Shown: positions 45,951 to 58,466, counted from the stretch's first letter. The stretch is DNA of 64,000 nt from Antedon mediterranea (GCF_964355755.1 NC_092675.1:687001-751000), one strand, 5' to 3'. Notes: generated from the letters alone by a model not told the origin. Numbers and translations: made by a program.

Positions 45951-46984
45951 CTGAAATGAAAGGCAAAAGGTATAATAATAGTAATAAATTATGATGGTAG
46001 ATAAAAACAATAATTATTATATACTGTATGAATATTATTTAATTTAGTGGGGTTTGAAAGCACTGGCATTAGCCTAGGACAATAGTAATGGTAATAAATT
46101 ATATAAAGAAAAAAGAGGTATGTTACAATTTGTTTACACTTTTTTTTACATTTTATTTCAAGCTTTTCTTTTTCATTTTTGGCTCATTTTCTAAAATGAT
46201 ATTCGAACGCTAGAAATCTTTTCTAAGCAAAATAAAGAGAAACAAACTCAGAACTTTGCATTAAATTGTTTAAGAAAGACGATAGTAACTGCAATACACA
46301 CTGAGAAAAAGAAAAACACATTAGTGTTCAATTTTTGTTATTGCAACTTTATAAAACTTTTTTGGTTTTCTTTATAGTAGCTAATCATCATTACTAAATT
46401 CCTCTTTTATTAAGTTTTATAGACATTTTTATTTGTTTTATCTTTGATATCTTCTATTTTAATTTATTTTTTTTTTCTGTTTTATTTTTCATTGTATTTT
46501 TTGGATATGGAAATTATTTTGTGACACTAACTGATTTCTGTATTTTCACTAAAGTTAGTTATAGCGATCAGCATAATATAACTTTCAAGTCCAGTAAATA
46601 CTGTTATTAACTAATTTTGATATTGTTAATATTCAGAAAAGCAATATTGAATATTTTAAGTTTTAGAATATTAATTTGCAAACCAATATGTACTGCAGCA
46701 AATATAAAATGGTTAAATCTAAAAAATGAGTAAATATATAAGTATATAATAATAAGTATGAAATACTTATACTGGTCCAGTGAGTTTAGTATGAAATATT
46801 CTATATAAACATTAATAATACATCTACCAAATGAATGTATTAATTATTAAACCATACAAAGGATTTAATAAGAAGCAACAGTGCCAGTTATTGAATGTAA
46901 ACAAATGAAAGATACAATTAGATGATATATATATATACATACAAATATTGTGAATTACAGATTTTCATGCAAAAGTAACATATT

Positions 46985-47120
46985 ACACTACAGTAAAAGC
47001 CTTTCTTTGGGACACCCCTGAAGAACGAATGGAACAATCTATGTTTGAATACTACAGTCAACTCCTACCTACACTATGCTGGGGCCTGAAAGTGTCCCCT
47101 TCATAGGGGTTCAAGTGTAA
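46985..47120. repeat. Dispersed repeat, relative of 23785-23925
   Basis: Contains TTGGGACACCCCTGAAGAAC and GAAAGTGTCCCCTTCATAGG, i.e. the inverted ends seen in the MTREX intron copy. Confidence 0.5.
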
Positions 47121-47786
47121 TTATAAATAATTAAATATAATTGCTTTAGATTACTAATTTACTTATCTTTGTACATAGCGGCCTTTATATGACCATTTTT
47201 AGCATGCTTTCTATAATGTAGTCTGGTCTAGCAAAATGGAATGTGTGACACGTCCAAAACAAGTATGTATGAATACATCCTACTGGTCCAGTGATCGAAG
47301 CCTGAATATACTTGTATGTAAACAATGCATAAGGATAATTTACACAGACAAGCGGTTACGGTATAAGTGGAAAGCCGCATAGCTTGTACTACATAGAATC
47401 TGTATCCTCAACGGAAACCGCCTCACCGCTCCACGTTTGTGTACATGGAGGAATAACATAGATTCTATATTTTTATTATCATTACCGCTCATCTGTGTAA
47501 ATTGACCTTCAATCATAGTACTTACAAACTTCTTTTATTTGTATCTCCATTGAGATCCAGCCATGGATACCCACAGCATTGTCATTTTGTTTGTAATTTG
47601 CCTTTTGATTTTTATAGTATAGTAAAGAGGAAATGTTATTAAAGCTATTTAAGAGTTTCACCTAGATTAAATATTCCATCAATAAATGAAATGGTATAAC
47701 ATGAAAATGAACCACTGAATATTAATATTTAAAATTTGACAATCATAATATTCACTGTGAACAAAAATAATATTTTTTAGTTCCAC

Positions 47787-47918
47787 TAAAACTCTGTCTA
47801 CACTATCAAATTAACTCTATGTGACAGAAATCTGATCTGCCCATTTATGGACATGATGATGTCATCAACATTTTTGTGACAAACTAGAACTAGTTTGATA
47901 GTATAAACAGAGCTTTAT
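47787..47918. mobile_element. MITE, ACTATCAAAC family
   Basis: TIRs AAACTCTGTCTACACTATCA and GATAGTATAAACAGAGCTTT with a shortened centre (GGACATGATGATGTCATCA). Confidence 0.9.
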
Positions 47919-49340
47919 AAGCAATTTGCTTCTAATTTTCGAAAAATTAAATCAATCAACATTCATACACAAGTAATGACTGCTATATTTTCCAGTGTCT
48001 CAACCTAATTGTAAAAATCTATTAATAGTAACCTAGCTTTTCAGATTCTTAATTTTCTTTTAAATTTTTAGATATCGTCACTTTTAATTTTAAAGTTTTA
48101 TAATTTTATTTCTGTCTAATGTCAATTATGTAGTTATCACCTATGAATAAATCCTATTTTTTTTACACTAATCCCTCAAATATTATGTTAACTGTTTCAA
48201 ATTTGTTTTTGCGGGTTACCGATAAATCCACATTTTAAAATGAAAGATGTTAAAATAGATGTATGCATTTTCTTATCAATTATAATTTTAGCTTAAATTC
48301 CTCTTAATATAGAAATATAAAACTATTATTCAATTAAATGTTGGAAGTTGGCAGGGCTTGAACATTGTAAAATGAAATGTAAAATAATTATCTTTGTGTT
48401 GCATTATATTTATGTATAAACTTAATAAATAAATATTAAAAGAATATTTATGAATGTTAATATGAAGCTATTTTATATTTTTATAATATAAATAAAGCAA
48501 ACAATTTTATTAGCACAAAGAAAAAATAATAAGTTTCCTTCCTCTTATAAAATGAAATATAGAAAAGATATTTTTAATGTAATATAGGAAACATTAAAAT
48601 TCTAACAGCAAAATAATTAAATGAAAACAAATTAGTTGATGAGTTTGAATAAAATAATGAATATACTGTATGATAAAAAGAAATCAACTTCAATATCAAT
48701 CTGATATTTGGTTATATAATAAATAGTAAGTGTTAGGCAATCCAAGATGCACAGTAGTGGCATTCATCAGTCACATGATACCTAGAGTGCATTCAAAGTA
48801 AACAAGTTAGTGCGACTTAAGTGCTGCTTATCGTGGCCATCACCAGCAGTGGTTAAACCCCACAACGGCTACTGCTGCAATATATCATGGGTTTTTAGTA
48901 ACAGATTAGGAAATGTTTTTTTTCAATGGAAAATTGGTTTCAAGTTGAAGAAAAAAAAGAGGAAAAGAAATGTGATTTTTAATAACATTTGGAGAATTGA
49001 TTAAATAAGATGATGGTAATAACAGGGAGTTACAACTCCCTGGTAATAATAGATTGATAGGGCAGTGATTGGTTGAAGTTGAATATAAGAGCACAAAATG
49101 ACGCAATCTTTTTCATATGATCATGATGACAACTTTGGATATGTTACCATGGTTAGTTACTCCACTCTCAATTTCAAATAAAATTTGTAACCCCTTTCTC
49201 CCGACAGCTTTAGAAATAATTACACAAAATAAGTTTTAATTAAAATCAATTGCCTTTTTGTAGGAAAAAAAACAGAAAACATTTATTTGTGTGACAATAA
49301 CAAAATAGAAATGAAATTTAGGAAGAATGACCCATATTAA

Positions 49341-49502
49341 GAATGACCCATGTTATATTGCAGTAGTAAATGATAAGGTAATAAGGTGTCACTGTGCAGT
49401 GTGCTGCCCCCACGTGTTGGAAGAATGACCCATGTTATATTGCAGTAGTAAATGATAAGGTAATAAGGTGTCACTGTGCAGTGTGCTGCCCCCACGTGTT
49501 GC
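49341..49502. repeat. 82-bp direct duplication
   Basis: Two nearly perfect 82-bp copies (starts 49341 and 49423), each with GTGTGCTGCCCCCACGTGTT, which includes a CACGTG E-box. It lies just 3' of the proximal tetraspanin stop and is probably in its 3' UTR. The sequence is unrelated to the 82-bp unit at 5816. Confidence 0.95.
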
Positions 49503-49554
49503 ATTTCACCATGAACTTACGCACATGAGAAGAAAATAATGAATTAAGCAGAAA

Positions 49555-52500
49555 TTATTCTGTGGTTTTGTCTGGCAATTCAGCCGCATCTATCATATCA
49601 GCTTCCGCATACAAATTCTCATCTTTTATTTGCTGGATAAACCCAAAGGTCATCCAAATCCCTGCCACCTGTAAAGATTGAAGGTTAAAGGTCGAACGAA
49701 GTGCAAAGAGTAAATGTTTGAAATGACTGGATTTGAGCAGATACAAAATCATCTAATGATTGATTCATCAGTGACAATGTTCAAAAGTATTTAAAAACCA
49801 TTTTAAAATGATGACAAACCATACATTACTAATCAATGAGTTAAACAATTTTAAAAAGTGTAACCCAAGTGTATAGGCTACGTATGTGCTAGTTCGACAC
49901 AAATAACACATGTTGTTGAAAATGATTAATTATGACAAATTTCAAATATCTTTATTATTATTTGTTCTCATGTCTTAAGAAGTTTAACCACCACCGCAAA
50001 AAGAAAAATAATAATTGTTAGTTTCTGCATACCAACCAATACATGCCATTCAAAACCCAACATACTCATTTTAAAACGTAATGTACATATAGTACAGTAT
50101 ACGTTTTTAAGACAATATGAAGTTCTCCAAAAAATACAGAACCTGTGTTGCTTTTTGAAAGTTAGTAACAATGTTTCCATAAAATCTCTGCTGTTGCTAC
50201 AAGTTAACGATGTAACTGTGATCGATCAACCAAACAAATTGAGAAAGTTGTTTTCAATTTGTTTGCAATGATTTGCAACATTGGCCAATCACAAGTTTAG
50301 TTAACGTACGTGGTGTATATGCAATTTTTAGCTGAGCACTGCAAGATCAATCTAGAAGTATTTCCATGGAATCTCTACTCACTATCACTGACAGGCAGTG
50401 TAGCAATTATATGAAAACCAGTCTTATAGTAATTTGATCAAACCAGTGTATATACAGTAGTACATGTGTTTAGAAACAGCTATATGTTTGTAACTTTTTC
50501 TTTATTCCACGGAAACATGATTGAAAACCTGGTTTTCATATGCACACTACACATAGGATTGATATTTTTTCCTGAAATATCTTAAATCTTTCAAAATGTC
50601 CTAAACAATGGTTACCAAAACAAGTAAGTAAACCTTGATAAAGACTGCAAACCATACATCCCTATACTTCATGCTGAATTTCATTCAGAACCAAAAATTG
50701 GCAAAACATTATTTTCATTCGATTAGTAAACCATTCTAGATTATTAAAATAAATCAGTAATGTATACCTGTGGCAGGGCGAATCCAAGTATGACACCAGC
50801 TATGAGGGCTAAGTTGTCCTCTAACCAAGTACTAAAAGCGTCTACGCATCCACTGATGTAGATTTTACCTTGTAACTCAAGCCGATTAGTAACTCCTTCA
50901 CGAATTCCATTTCCACATTGAGTGTTTGGTATCATTTCATCCTATGGAAAAAAAAATACATTTCAGATACAATACAAGATTAAATATTGAAAATACAGAC
51001 TTGTTTAAAAGGTTGATTACTTTTTAATTATAAAATACAAGCATTTGATGACTACCACTGTAAACATTGCATCACATGTGACTACCACTGTATACATTGC
51101 ATCACATGTTCATTCGTCACAAATATTGCATTTAGGAATTATAAGCTGTGTCTACACTATCAAACTTTATGTGACAAAATAATGTGATGTGGCCATATAT
51201 GGACATGATGATGTGATATCACTACCATATATGGGCACAACACCCTTTGTTGTCACATAAAGTTTGATAGTGTAGAGCTTAAGAGAATCGGCTACAGTGA
51301 TGAGTCCCATTTTGAAAAATTGGTGCCACAGGACATTCTGGACTGGAACAATTTCAAGAAGTGTAGCAGAACAAACAGATCTTAATAAATTATGAAGAAT
51401 TTGTGTTGAATTAAACCACTTTAGTTTAAGTTTCTATCTTCAAAAATAGCATTAATAAAGAAACATCAAACAAATTGTGCAAAATTAGAAGATAATACAG
51501 AATAGGCATTTTATTTTGAAAACAGCATAATATCCAGTATGTGCTCAGAGAAGGAATTAAATGTGATAGATGGTGATTTTATAAATATAGTCGACGAATT
51601 AGTGAAGTGTGCCTAACAAGATGTGAAAAATCTCCACATCACTACAGTAGCTCAAAACTCCTGGTGGAACTAAGGATACACACAAACTGATGGTTATAGG
51701 GCTAGTGATCTACAGGTTGGGCCGGCCTCAAACCATCTTATTCAAAGGCATTCTCATAGGGCTAGTGATCTACAGATTTGGCCGGCCTCAAGTTCAAATG
51801 AAAAATCAATTTTATTCAAAGGCATTCTCATAGGGGTAGTGATCTACAGGTTGGGCCGGCCTCAAGTTCAAATGAAAAATCAATCTTATTCAAAGGCATT
51901 CTCATAGGGCTAGTGATCTACAGATTGGGTCGGCCTCAAGTTCAAATGAAAAATCAATCTCATTCAAAGGCATCCTCATAGGGCTAGTGATCTACAGGTT
52001 GGGCCAGCCTCAAGTTCAAATGAAAAATCAATCTTATTCAAAGGCATTCTCATAGGGCTAGTGATCTACAGATTGGGCCGACCTCAAGTTCCAATGAAAA
52101 AACAATCTTATTCAAAGGCATTCTCATAGGGCTAGTGATCTACAGATTGGGCAGACCTCAAGTTCCAATGAAAAACAATCTTATTCAAAGGCATTCTCAT
52201 AGGGCTAGTGATCTACAGATTGGGCAGACCTCAAGTTCCAATGAAAAAACAATCTTATTCAAAGGCATTCTCATAGGGCTAGTGATCTACAAATTGGGCT
52301 GGCCTCACGTTCCAATGAAAAACCATCTTATTCAAAGGCATTCTCATAGTACATACTGAATCTTTAGTATACAATTCACTCAAATACAACAATCTAATTA
52401 GTAAAGAACAACAATGTTTAAGAAGTTAAACCAATGTGATGATTTTATCATCTTACTTGTTGTTCCTGCAGAAGGAAAAATAAAATAATGTGAAAATAAT

Positions 52501-55500
52501 GTAATAATTACAAAAACATGTAAGTAATAAACAATAATATTAATAAAAGCATTTATAATACACCATATCAATGATTGTTCATAGGTGCAGTACATACATG
52601 TATTAAACCATTATATGAATTAAAATATTTAAAAAAAATTGTTATTTTACTGTTTTAGCAAGTTTTTATGCATGTTTTTAACCTTTTATTTTCTATAAAC
52701 AGGACCATATATAAAACAGGTGCTACATTCATCTATACCTGATATGTTTTATCCTGTATAAATATGTTTTTAAATAAATAAATAAAATATAAATTAATTA
52801 AGTAAAGTATAAAAAATGCAATGAAAAATACTAAGTTGTAGATTAAGATGTAAATGAGATTGAGTGTGTTGTTGATTCGAATACCTTGGGTACAACACAG
52901 CATGTGTATGGCACGCCACAGGAACTTGCAGATCGATGTGAATCGGTACACATGAAGTAAATATTTCCGTCCCAGTCATTAAAGTCAGCACCACCACAAC
53001 ATTCAAACTATATCACAAAAACAAGAAATAGTACCATATGTATTTGTATTAAAAAATATATTCTGATATCATAATCATAATAATTTCTAGTTTCAGTTTA
53101 TAAGTATATTCTATATAACAACAACAAAGCATAACATTATTTATTATAATATAAAATAATATAAACCATGATGCCATTGTGTTAAACAATTGTATAACTA
53201 ATGACCCCAGTGTTACATGAGAATTAGGAATTAAGTATACTTATGTGGCACAACAACATCCTGGTAAGACAATACCAGAGACCTTCACAAAAACAACAGT
53301 ATGAAACCTATAGAACAACCTTTCAATCCTGTATAACAGGATTATTGTACATATGTTATATTATTATTTAAAGAAAGGATTTTATGACTTTAAAACACTT
53401 TATAAACAATTGAAAGCAAGAAAATTGCAAATTACAGTATGAATAAACTATCATACAGTACTTGCCTTGTTTGAGGCTTTGGGAGTGGGGTAGAGAAAGT
53501 GAGTTATTTAAAGCCACTAGGTCAGGATTGAACCATAGACCCCGGGATTGGAAGGCAAGCATGTTATCACCAAGCTTCAACTGCACTACCATCACAGTTT
53601 ACTGATTGAATGCCTCTAGATACATTTCTGTTTAAGGAAATTGTTTTTTTTCAGTAAAACAGTTTTTATGCTGAAACTCAAGGATCTTCTGACAAAGACA
53701 AGTACATTGTGAAGGTAATCCACAGTGAGGAATAATAGAATAACAACAATGGGTTGAAAGGTTTAAAATCATAGATTTCCTACACCTGAGGTAATCCACA
53801 GTGAGGAATAATAGAATAACAACGATGGGTTGAAATGTTTAAAATCATAGATTTCCTACACCTGATCTACAAACAATAATAAGTTATATATACAAAATGG
53901 CCATAACAACAACAACCACTAAACAAGGATATTACAGTTGATATTAAATGTGTACAAAACTGTTTCATGGTGTGTATTAATAAACATCCACTGTACACAA
54001 ATTAAATTTCCTTTCGGACTACTAAATAATATTTGCATATTTAAATGCATAAAAATTCATATTTAAATGTATGCAAATTCATATTTAATTGTATGCAAAT
54101 TTATATTTAATTGTATGCAAATTCATATTTAATTGTATGCAAATTCATATTTAATTGTATGCAAATTCATATTTAATTGTATGCAAATTCATATTTAATT
54201 GTATGCAAATTAATATTTAATTGTATGCAAATTAATAAACAGATAAGTACCTACATTTGTTTGCATTGCATCTACAGCAAACTGAATATCAGGATCATTG
54301 TAATAGTTTCTGATAGAGTGCTGAAGCCCATCTTTTACAAGTTGTTGAGTCTAACAAAAAATACCACCATCTTTTAAATGAATTATTTACATGTAACACA
54401 ATCTCATTACTGTATACAAACAATTTAATCTCAGCACTAATTTAGACTAAATTTAGACATAATTCCATTGTTATATAGATATATTTCTCCCTTTGAAAAA
54501 ATAATTGTTTTAAATGTTTTTCCATTTTAATGTCACCTAATAGTTATTCACTTTGACAAAAATTTTGGATTGAAAAACAAATAATTTTCCTGAAAATTTT
54601 AAGTGAAAAATAGTCAAGATAGTACAATTTAAGCATTTATTTTGTCTTTTAATAAATGAAAACTTCATATTTTTACCGTTACAACATTTCACTCTAGTGA
54701 ATATTTCCAAGTGACTGTTGGTGAAATTACAAATTAAATGTTAGATACAAACTTACTTGACCCCTGAATGCCAACGCAAGAATAGCACCAATCAACTGAA
54801 GCGCAAACACAACAGCCAGTGTAATACCAAACTAACAAAAAACAATTAATGCAAAAATCAGTCGGTTATAGGATGGAAAAGTGATGCATTTAACAAAACA
54901 ATGAGTTTAAAATCACAAATTTCAAATGTTTAAAATAATATTTAAAAACAAATAATGTTTTTATATTTGTGCAATGGAACCAATATTTTCTTCCGCTTAA
55001 ATTAAAGGCGAAATGTTGAATTTTTACATCATGAAAATATTTGTACTATTGTACTCATTCATTATTTGTATAATATAAGAAACACTGCTGTGGTTATAGG
55101 AGTTCTATTGCATAATCAAAGTTATGAAGTACGAGGTTATAAATCTTGTTTGTATAGTGTAGATGATATGATATGAATGGATCTACTCTGTATTATTTTT
55201 TTAGTTTAGTGAGATAGGATGCTGTTTGGTTTGTTTGAAAGAGACCAACATGATATAAATGTTTGCTGAGCCTTTGTTCGGTTATCTTTGCCTTATATTG
55301 TTTACTTTCATTTTTTGTTAAATAAACAATCTTATTTACCCGTCTTTTAAATAAATTACAGTATAGTGGGTCATACAATTGACATGTGCATAACAATTTA
55401 ACAAAACTTACAATTCGTAGCAAAGTAATATTTTCTCGTAATGCTCCTATGCAGCCAATGAAGCCAAGAATAAACATGAAGGAGCCGACAACAATCATGA

Positions 55501-56604
55501 AAATAGTCGGGGTAAGAAGGACATCAACGACTGCTTGGTAGTCTTTCTTTTCTATTTCAGCATAAATACCCACACCTAAAATAACTACACCAATCAGCTA
55601 TGATAAAGAAAAAAAAAAGAGTTACTAATCCATGAAAAAGAAGTTTAAAAGGCCAGGTGCGGGCAAACAATTTCTATTGATCATACATTCCAATAATTAT
55701 CGATCTATAATTTGCCCTATGTTTAATAATTTTGGGGATTTTTGAGGTTGTTGAAAATAAGCACTTTCTTATCAGTGGGGGGATAGTTTAAATTACAATG
55801 TAAAATCTCTATTCTTTTGTACAGAAATTTTGTAAATAGAAAGGCACTTTAAAAAGCTATGAAAAATAAACAGTGTTGTAAAAAATGTTATCAGGTGACT
55901 AAAATAGGCAATATAACTTGAATTTTACATTTCTGGTATTTTTATTCAACTTCAGATTTTTATTTTCATGCTATAGCAAAAATTATCCACTGTATATCCA
56001 CCATCTTTTTTCACTTTCTAGGGAGTCACCAGACATGTTATTACATTAGGTTAAACTACCTAACTACTGGAAAAAGCCTTCCTGGTTTTTATGGCAGAAT
56101 GTTGCCAAATTTTATATTTGACCATATTAAGGAAAGGTTTTTCGTCTTGATTTCTGTTACAATTTGATTTATGTACAATTAACCATATTATATTTAAAAT
56201 TCATGCATGTACCGGAGCTTTAAAAAGTTACATACAGGTATGAATCCATTAAATAATATTTCTGACAAAAACACTTTTATTGCATGTTTAATAACATCCA
56301 GAAACTGAAAAATATTCTAATTTCAATTTTCTAAAAACTGTATTTGAATAAACGCCTGGATGGTTTTTAGGGGATATTCAGGGAAGGCGTTTATTTAAAG
56401 TGGGCGTTTATTCCAAATAATATGTTATTGGGGACGTTTATTCAAGGGAAGCGTTTTTCAAAGCAGGCAGGGTGTTTCTTCAAATAAATACGGTACTTGT
56501 GAGTTGTCACTACTTACCCAAAATCCTACATCATATAAAAATAGTATAATTCGCAAAATGCGATGACCACAGCTTGGTCTTGGAAGACGTTTCAAGGAAG
56601 GCAT
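49555..56604 (-). CDS. TspanC8 tetraspanin, TSPAN33-like
   Basis: A four-span membrane scaffold of the TspanC8 group, whose vertebrate members regulate ADAM10. Exons in order: 56518-56604, 55412-55597, 54757-54831, 54255-54350, 52885-53007, 50768-50941, 49555-49668; all phase 0; 855 nt, 284 aa. TM1 spans about residues 17-43 (RIILFLYDVGFWLIGVVIL). TM2 ends GFIGCIGALRENITLL. TM3 is LAVVFALQLIGAILALAF. The large loop has eight cysteines: ECCGG, YFMC, SSCGVPYTCC, NTQCG, SGC. TM4 is ALIAGVILGFALPQ. The spacing CC-x12-C and VILGFALPQ favour TSPAN33. The proximal tail ends ELPDKTTE. The start is the first ATG of the exon entered from acceptor 56668. An alternative last exon is at 45828-45950, and a possible microexon at 52457-52465. 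Confidence 0.93.
51142..51282. mobile_element. MITE, ACTATCAAAC family
   Basis: TIRs TAAGCTGTGTCTACACTATC and GATAGTGTAGAGCTTA; the right TIR has lost a few bases. It lies in the tetraspanin intron upstream of exon 7. Confidence 0.92.
51693..52350. repeat. 74-bp minisatellite, about 9 copies
   Basis: Units of CTCATAGGGCTAGTGATCTA, a CAG(G/A)TTGGGCCGGCCTCAAG block and TTATTCAAAGGCATT. Moderate divergence and small deletions occur between copies. It lies in a tetraspanin intron. Confidence 0.95.
52457..52465 (-). CDS. Possible 9-nt microexon of the tetraspanin (EQQ)
   Basis: GAACAACAA sits between a strong acceptor (TTTTTCCTTCTGCAG) and a strong donor (GTAAGA) in the intron between the exons at 52885 and 50941. 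Phase is 0 on both sides, so inclusion would add Glu-Gln-Gln between the CC pair and NTQC in the large loop. Skipping gives the family-typical 12-residue spacing, so inclusion would be an optional variant. This is inference from splice signals only. Confidence 0.4.
53468..53592 (-). repeat. tRNA-derived SINE
   Basis: On the minus strand: AAGCTTGGTGATAACATGCT (A-box region), CCTTCCAATCCCGGGGTC, B box GGTTCAATCC, then CCCCACTCCCAAAGCCTC. The family matches 28385-28503. Confidence 0.72.
53712..53865. repeat. 76-bp direct duplication
   Basis: GGTAATCCACAGTGAGGAAT starts at 53714 and again at 53790, followed both times by GGGTTGAAAKGTTTAAAATC. Two copies with few changes, in a tetraspanin intron. 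Confidence 0.93.
54042..54236. repeat. 22-bp array carrying eight POU octamers
   Basis: The unit TATGCAAATTCATATTTAAT plus TG gives a perfect ATGCAAAT octamer at 54071, 54093, 54115, 54137, 54159, 54181, 54203 and 54225, exactly 22 bp apart. The array ends about 20 bp from the donor of tetraspanin exon 4 (54255). ATGCAAAT is the classic Oct/POU binding site; a regulatory role is inferred. Confidence 0.93.
56338..56500. repeat. Dispersed repeat with GCGTTTATT words
   Basis: GCGTTTATTTAAAGTGGGCG, GACGTTTATTCAAGGGAAGC and related words repeat in both orientations. It is probably a decayed inverted-repeat element, ending just before tetraspanin exon 1's donor. Confidence 0.5.
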
Positions 56605-57400
56605 GATGTCCGTGTCCTTTAATAATGGTTAAGTAATGATGTCTTTGGTTGTTCCTAGGCCTAGACTCTGAAAATTGGAAAATAAAAATGTTTCAAGTTT
56701 ACTGAAGTGAATGATTGTAATTGTAATACTTATACTGTATATATTAATATCTACTAATTAGCTACTAATAATGGTTTTGTAGTATTATTGTACACCAACC
56801 AAGTAGTCAATTTAACACGCATTAAAAAATGAATACAAATAAATGTCAAAATTGTTCATAATAAATAGAAATGCAATTTGTTTTTTTAATTACTGTATCT
56901 CATCACCGGTATGCACGTACCCACCTGTCCTTAATAAATAGCGCTCTAAACTAGCCTAGCTTTAGTTTATGCAGATATTTTGTTCACTATTATTATTAAT
57001 AATAATATTATATATCTCTATAGTTTATGGTAGGCTTAACTAAAGAGACTCTAGGCCTAGCAAGGCTGTGGTATAGCCTCCTTTCCTAGCCCTCTCCCTG
57101 GTCACTGGTGGCCTAGGTCCGGCCTGGCCTCTTTCTAGTACTACACTACCAGCCTAGAGGCCTAGCCTAGTTAGGCCTAGGCCCTCTAGCCCTGGCTACT
57201 AGCAAGTAAACGCTAGGCTAGCGACGTACAAGCTAGACAAGCATGGGTTTACACAACCAACTCTTACCGTTATTTTTTTAGCATATTTATATCATCAATC
57301 AAACCAATAATTATACTTGTTTACATTCATAAATGATGGGTGGGGTATAAATTACAGTTCGTCGTTTTTTACGTCGTCTTCGTTGGTGGTTCGCTCGAGT
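56605..57400 (-). promoter_or_regulatory. Tetraspanin 5' UTR, first intron and promoter region
   Basis: The coding exon is entered from acceptor TTTTCAG at 56668, leaving 63 nt of 5' UTR. A likely non-coding first exon ends at donor ACG|GTAAGAG (57268) and may start near 57390. A GGCCTAG-rich patch (57040-57235) fills the intron. No TATA box was identified. Confidence 0.5.
57040..57235. repeat. TAGGCCTA-rich patch
   Basis: Dense GGCCTAG, CTAGGC and CCTAGCC words over about 200 bp in tetraspanin intron 1, the longest such patch in the window. Confidence 0.65.
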
Positions 57401-57659
57401 AACACCACCACCACAACATGACCTTGGTTTCCTTGACCTTGATTATACGTCAGAATATTCATATTTTCAAATATTAAATATGCATTAGGTAGTTAGCATA
57501 AAACAACTGCTGTATGCAAATTTTTATAACATTACTGGTTACTAAAACAGCAATGAAGAATAAAAACGAATGGTAATTTTATATACTAAAGAAGTGAATT
57601 TTCTTTTTTGTTCATCCAATTAGTATGATATAAATACAAAATAAAAAAGTATTTACGGC

Positions 57660-58130
57660 AAAAATAAAAATTTTTGTCGACATGGAACTCAACTGTGTTG
57701 ATATAAAGTGCAACTTAACGCAACTGACAACGAGGCACAACAAAAATGTTGACATATAAGCTTAGTTGCTTTCAGTTGCCTATGTTCTATTTTTTTAAAG
57801 GAAAGGACTATGAAAGGAACTATGAATCGATTACACGCTTTCAGTATGGGTAACCACGACCAGACACCTTCAGTTCGATTTTACAGTAAAGTGCTCACGC
57901 ATACTGGTTCCTATACAACCATGACTATTACAATCAGTTCCAGTGTTGACATACGTGCTTGCACACTGGTTCATTTCAGTTCCATTCAGTTGCTCAAAAT
58001 GTTGACATAAGCGCTGTCGCACAACCAGTACCTTTCAATTGAGTAGAGTTCTGTGATGACATAAGGGTTCCTTTCGGATCCAAATTATTTCACGAATATG
58101 CATGAATGTTTACATTCGCACTGGTTGCTG
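57660..58130. repeat. Irregular TTCAGTT/TGTTGACATA repeat
   Basis: TTCAGTTCC/TTTCAGTTG and TGTTGACATAWG words recur at irregular spacing. A 66-codon plus frame at 57810 arises from this sequence and has no recognisable domain. Confidence 0.45.
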
Positions 58131-58466
58131 TAGTAAGAATCACAGAAGCGTTTAAATCCGGAATAAAACAATCTACCCATTGTTACAGGGAGAAAAAGAC
58201 AACAATGCTTTAATTAAAACAGAATGACTAAATAACTGATTTATCTTTGTAAAATTTACTTCAAAATTCTACAGAATAAAATAAGGGAGTAACGAATATT
58301 AACAACATATATATATTGATAATATATTACAGGAAAAAAAAATGTCCACACATGCACTAATTTATTCACAGCTTTAAATCAAAAGTGTCATTGAGTCAAG
58401 TTTTGGAAATTATGAAAATAAAGACAGGAGGTCTACACCTTTTACCAAATAATAAATATCTAGGTA

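Larger units (their letters stand above)
45951..49340 (-). other. Non-coding DNA between the alternative tetraspanin last exons
   Basis: Very AT-rich. It carries a decayed transposon with GGTGTCCC-type words (46985-47120), one MITE (47787-47918) and a short palindrome (49023-49042). The proximal isoform's poly(A) signal is probably the minus-strand AATAAA at 49282-49287. Confidence 0.5.
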
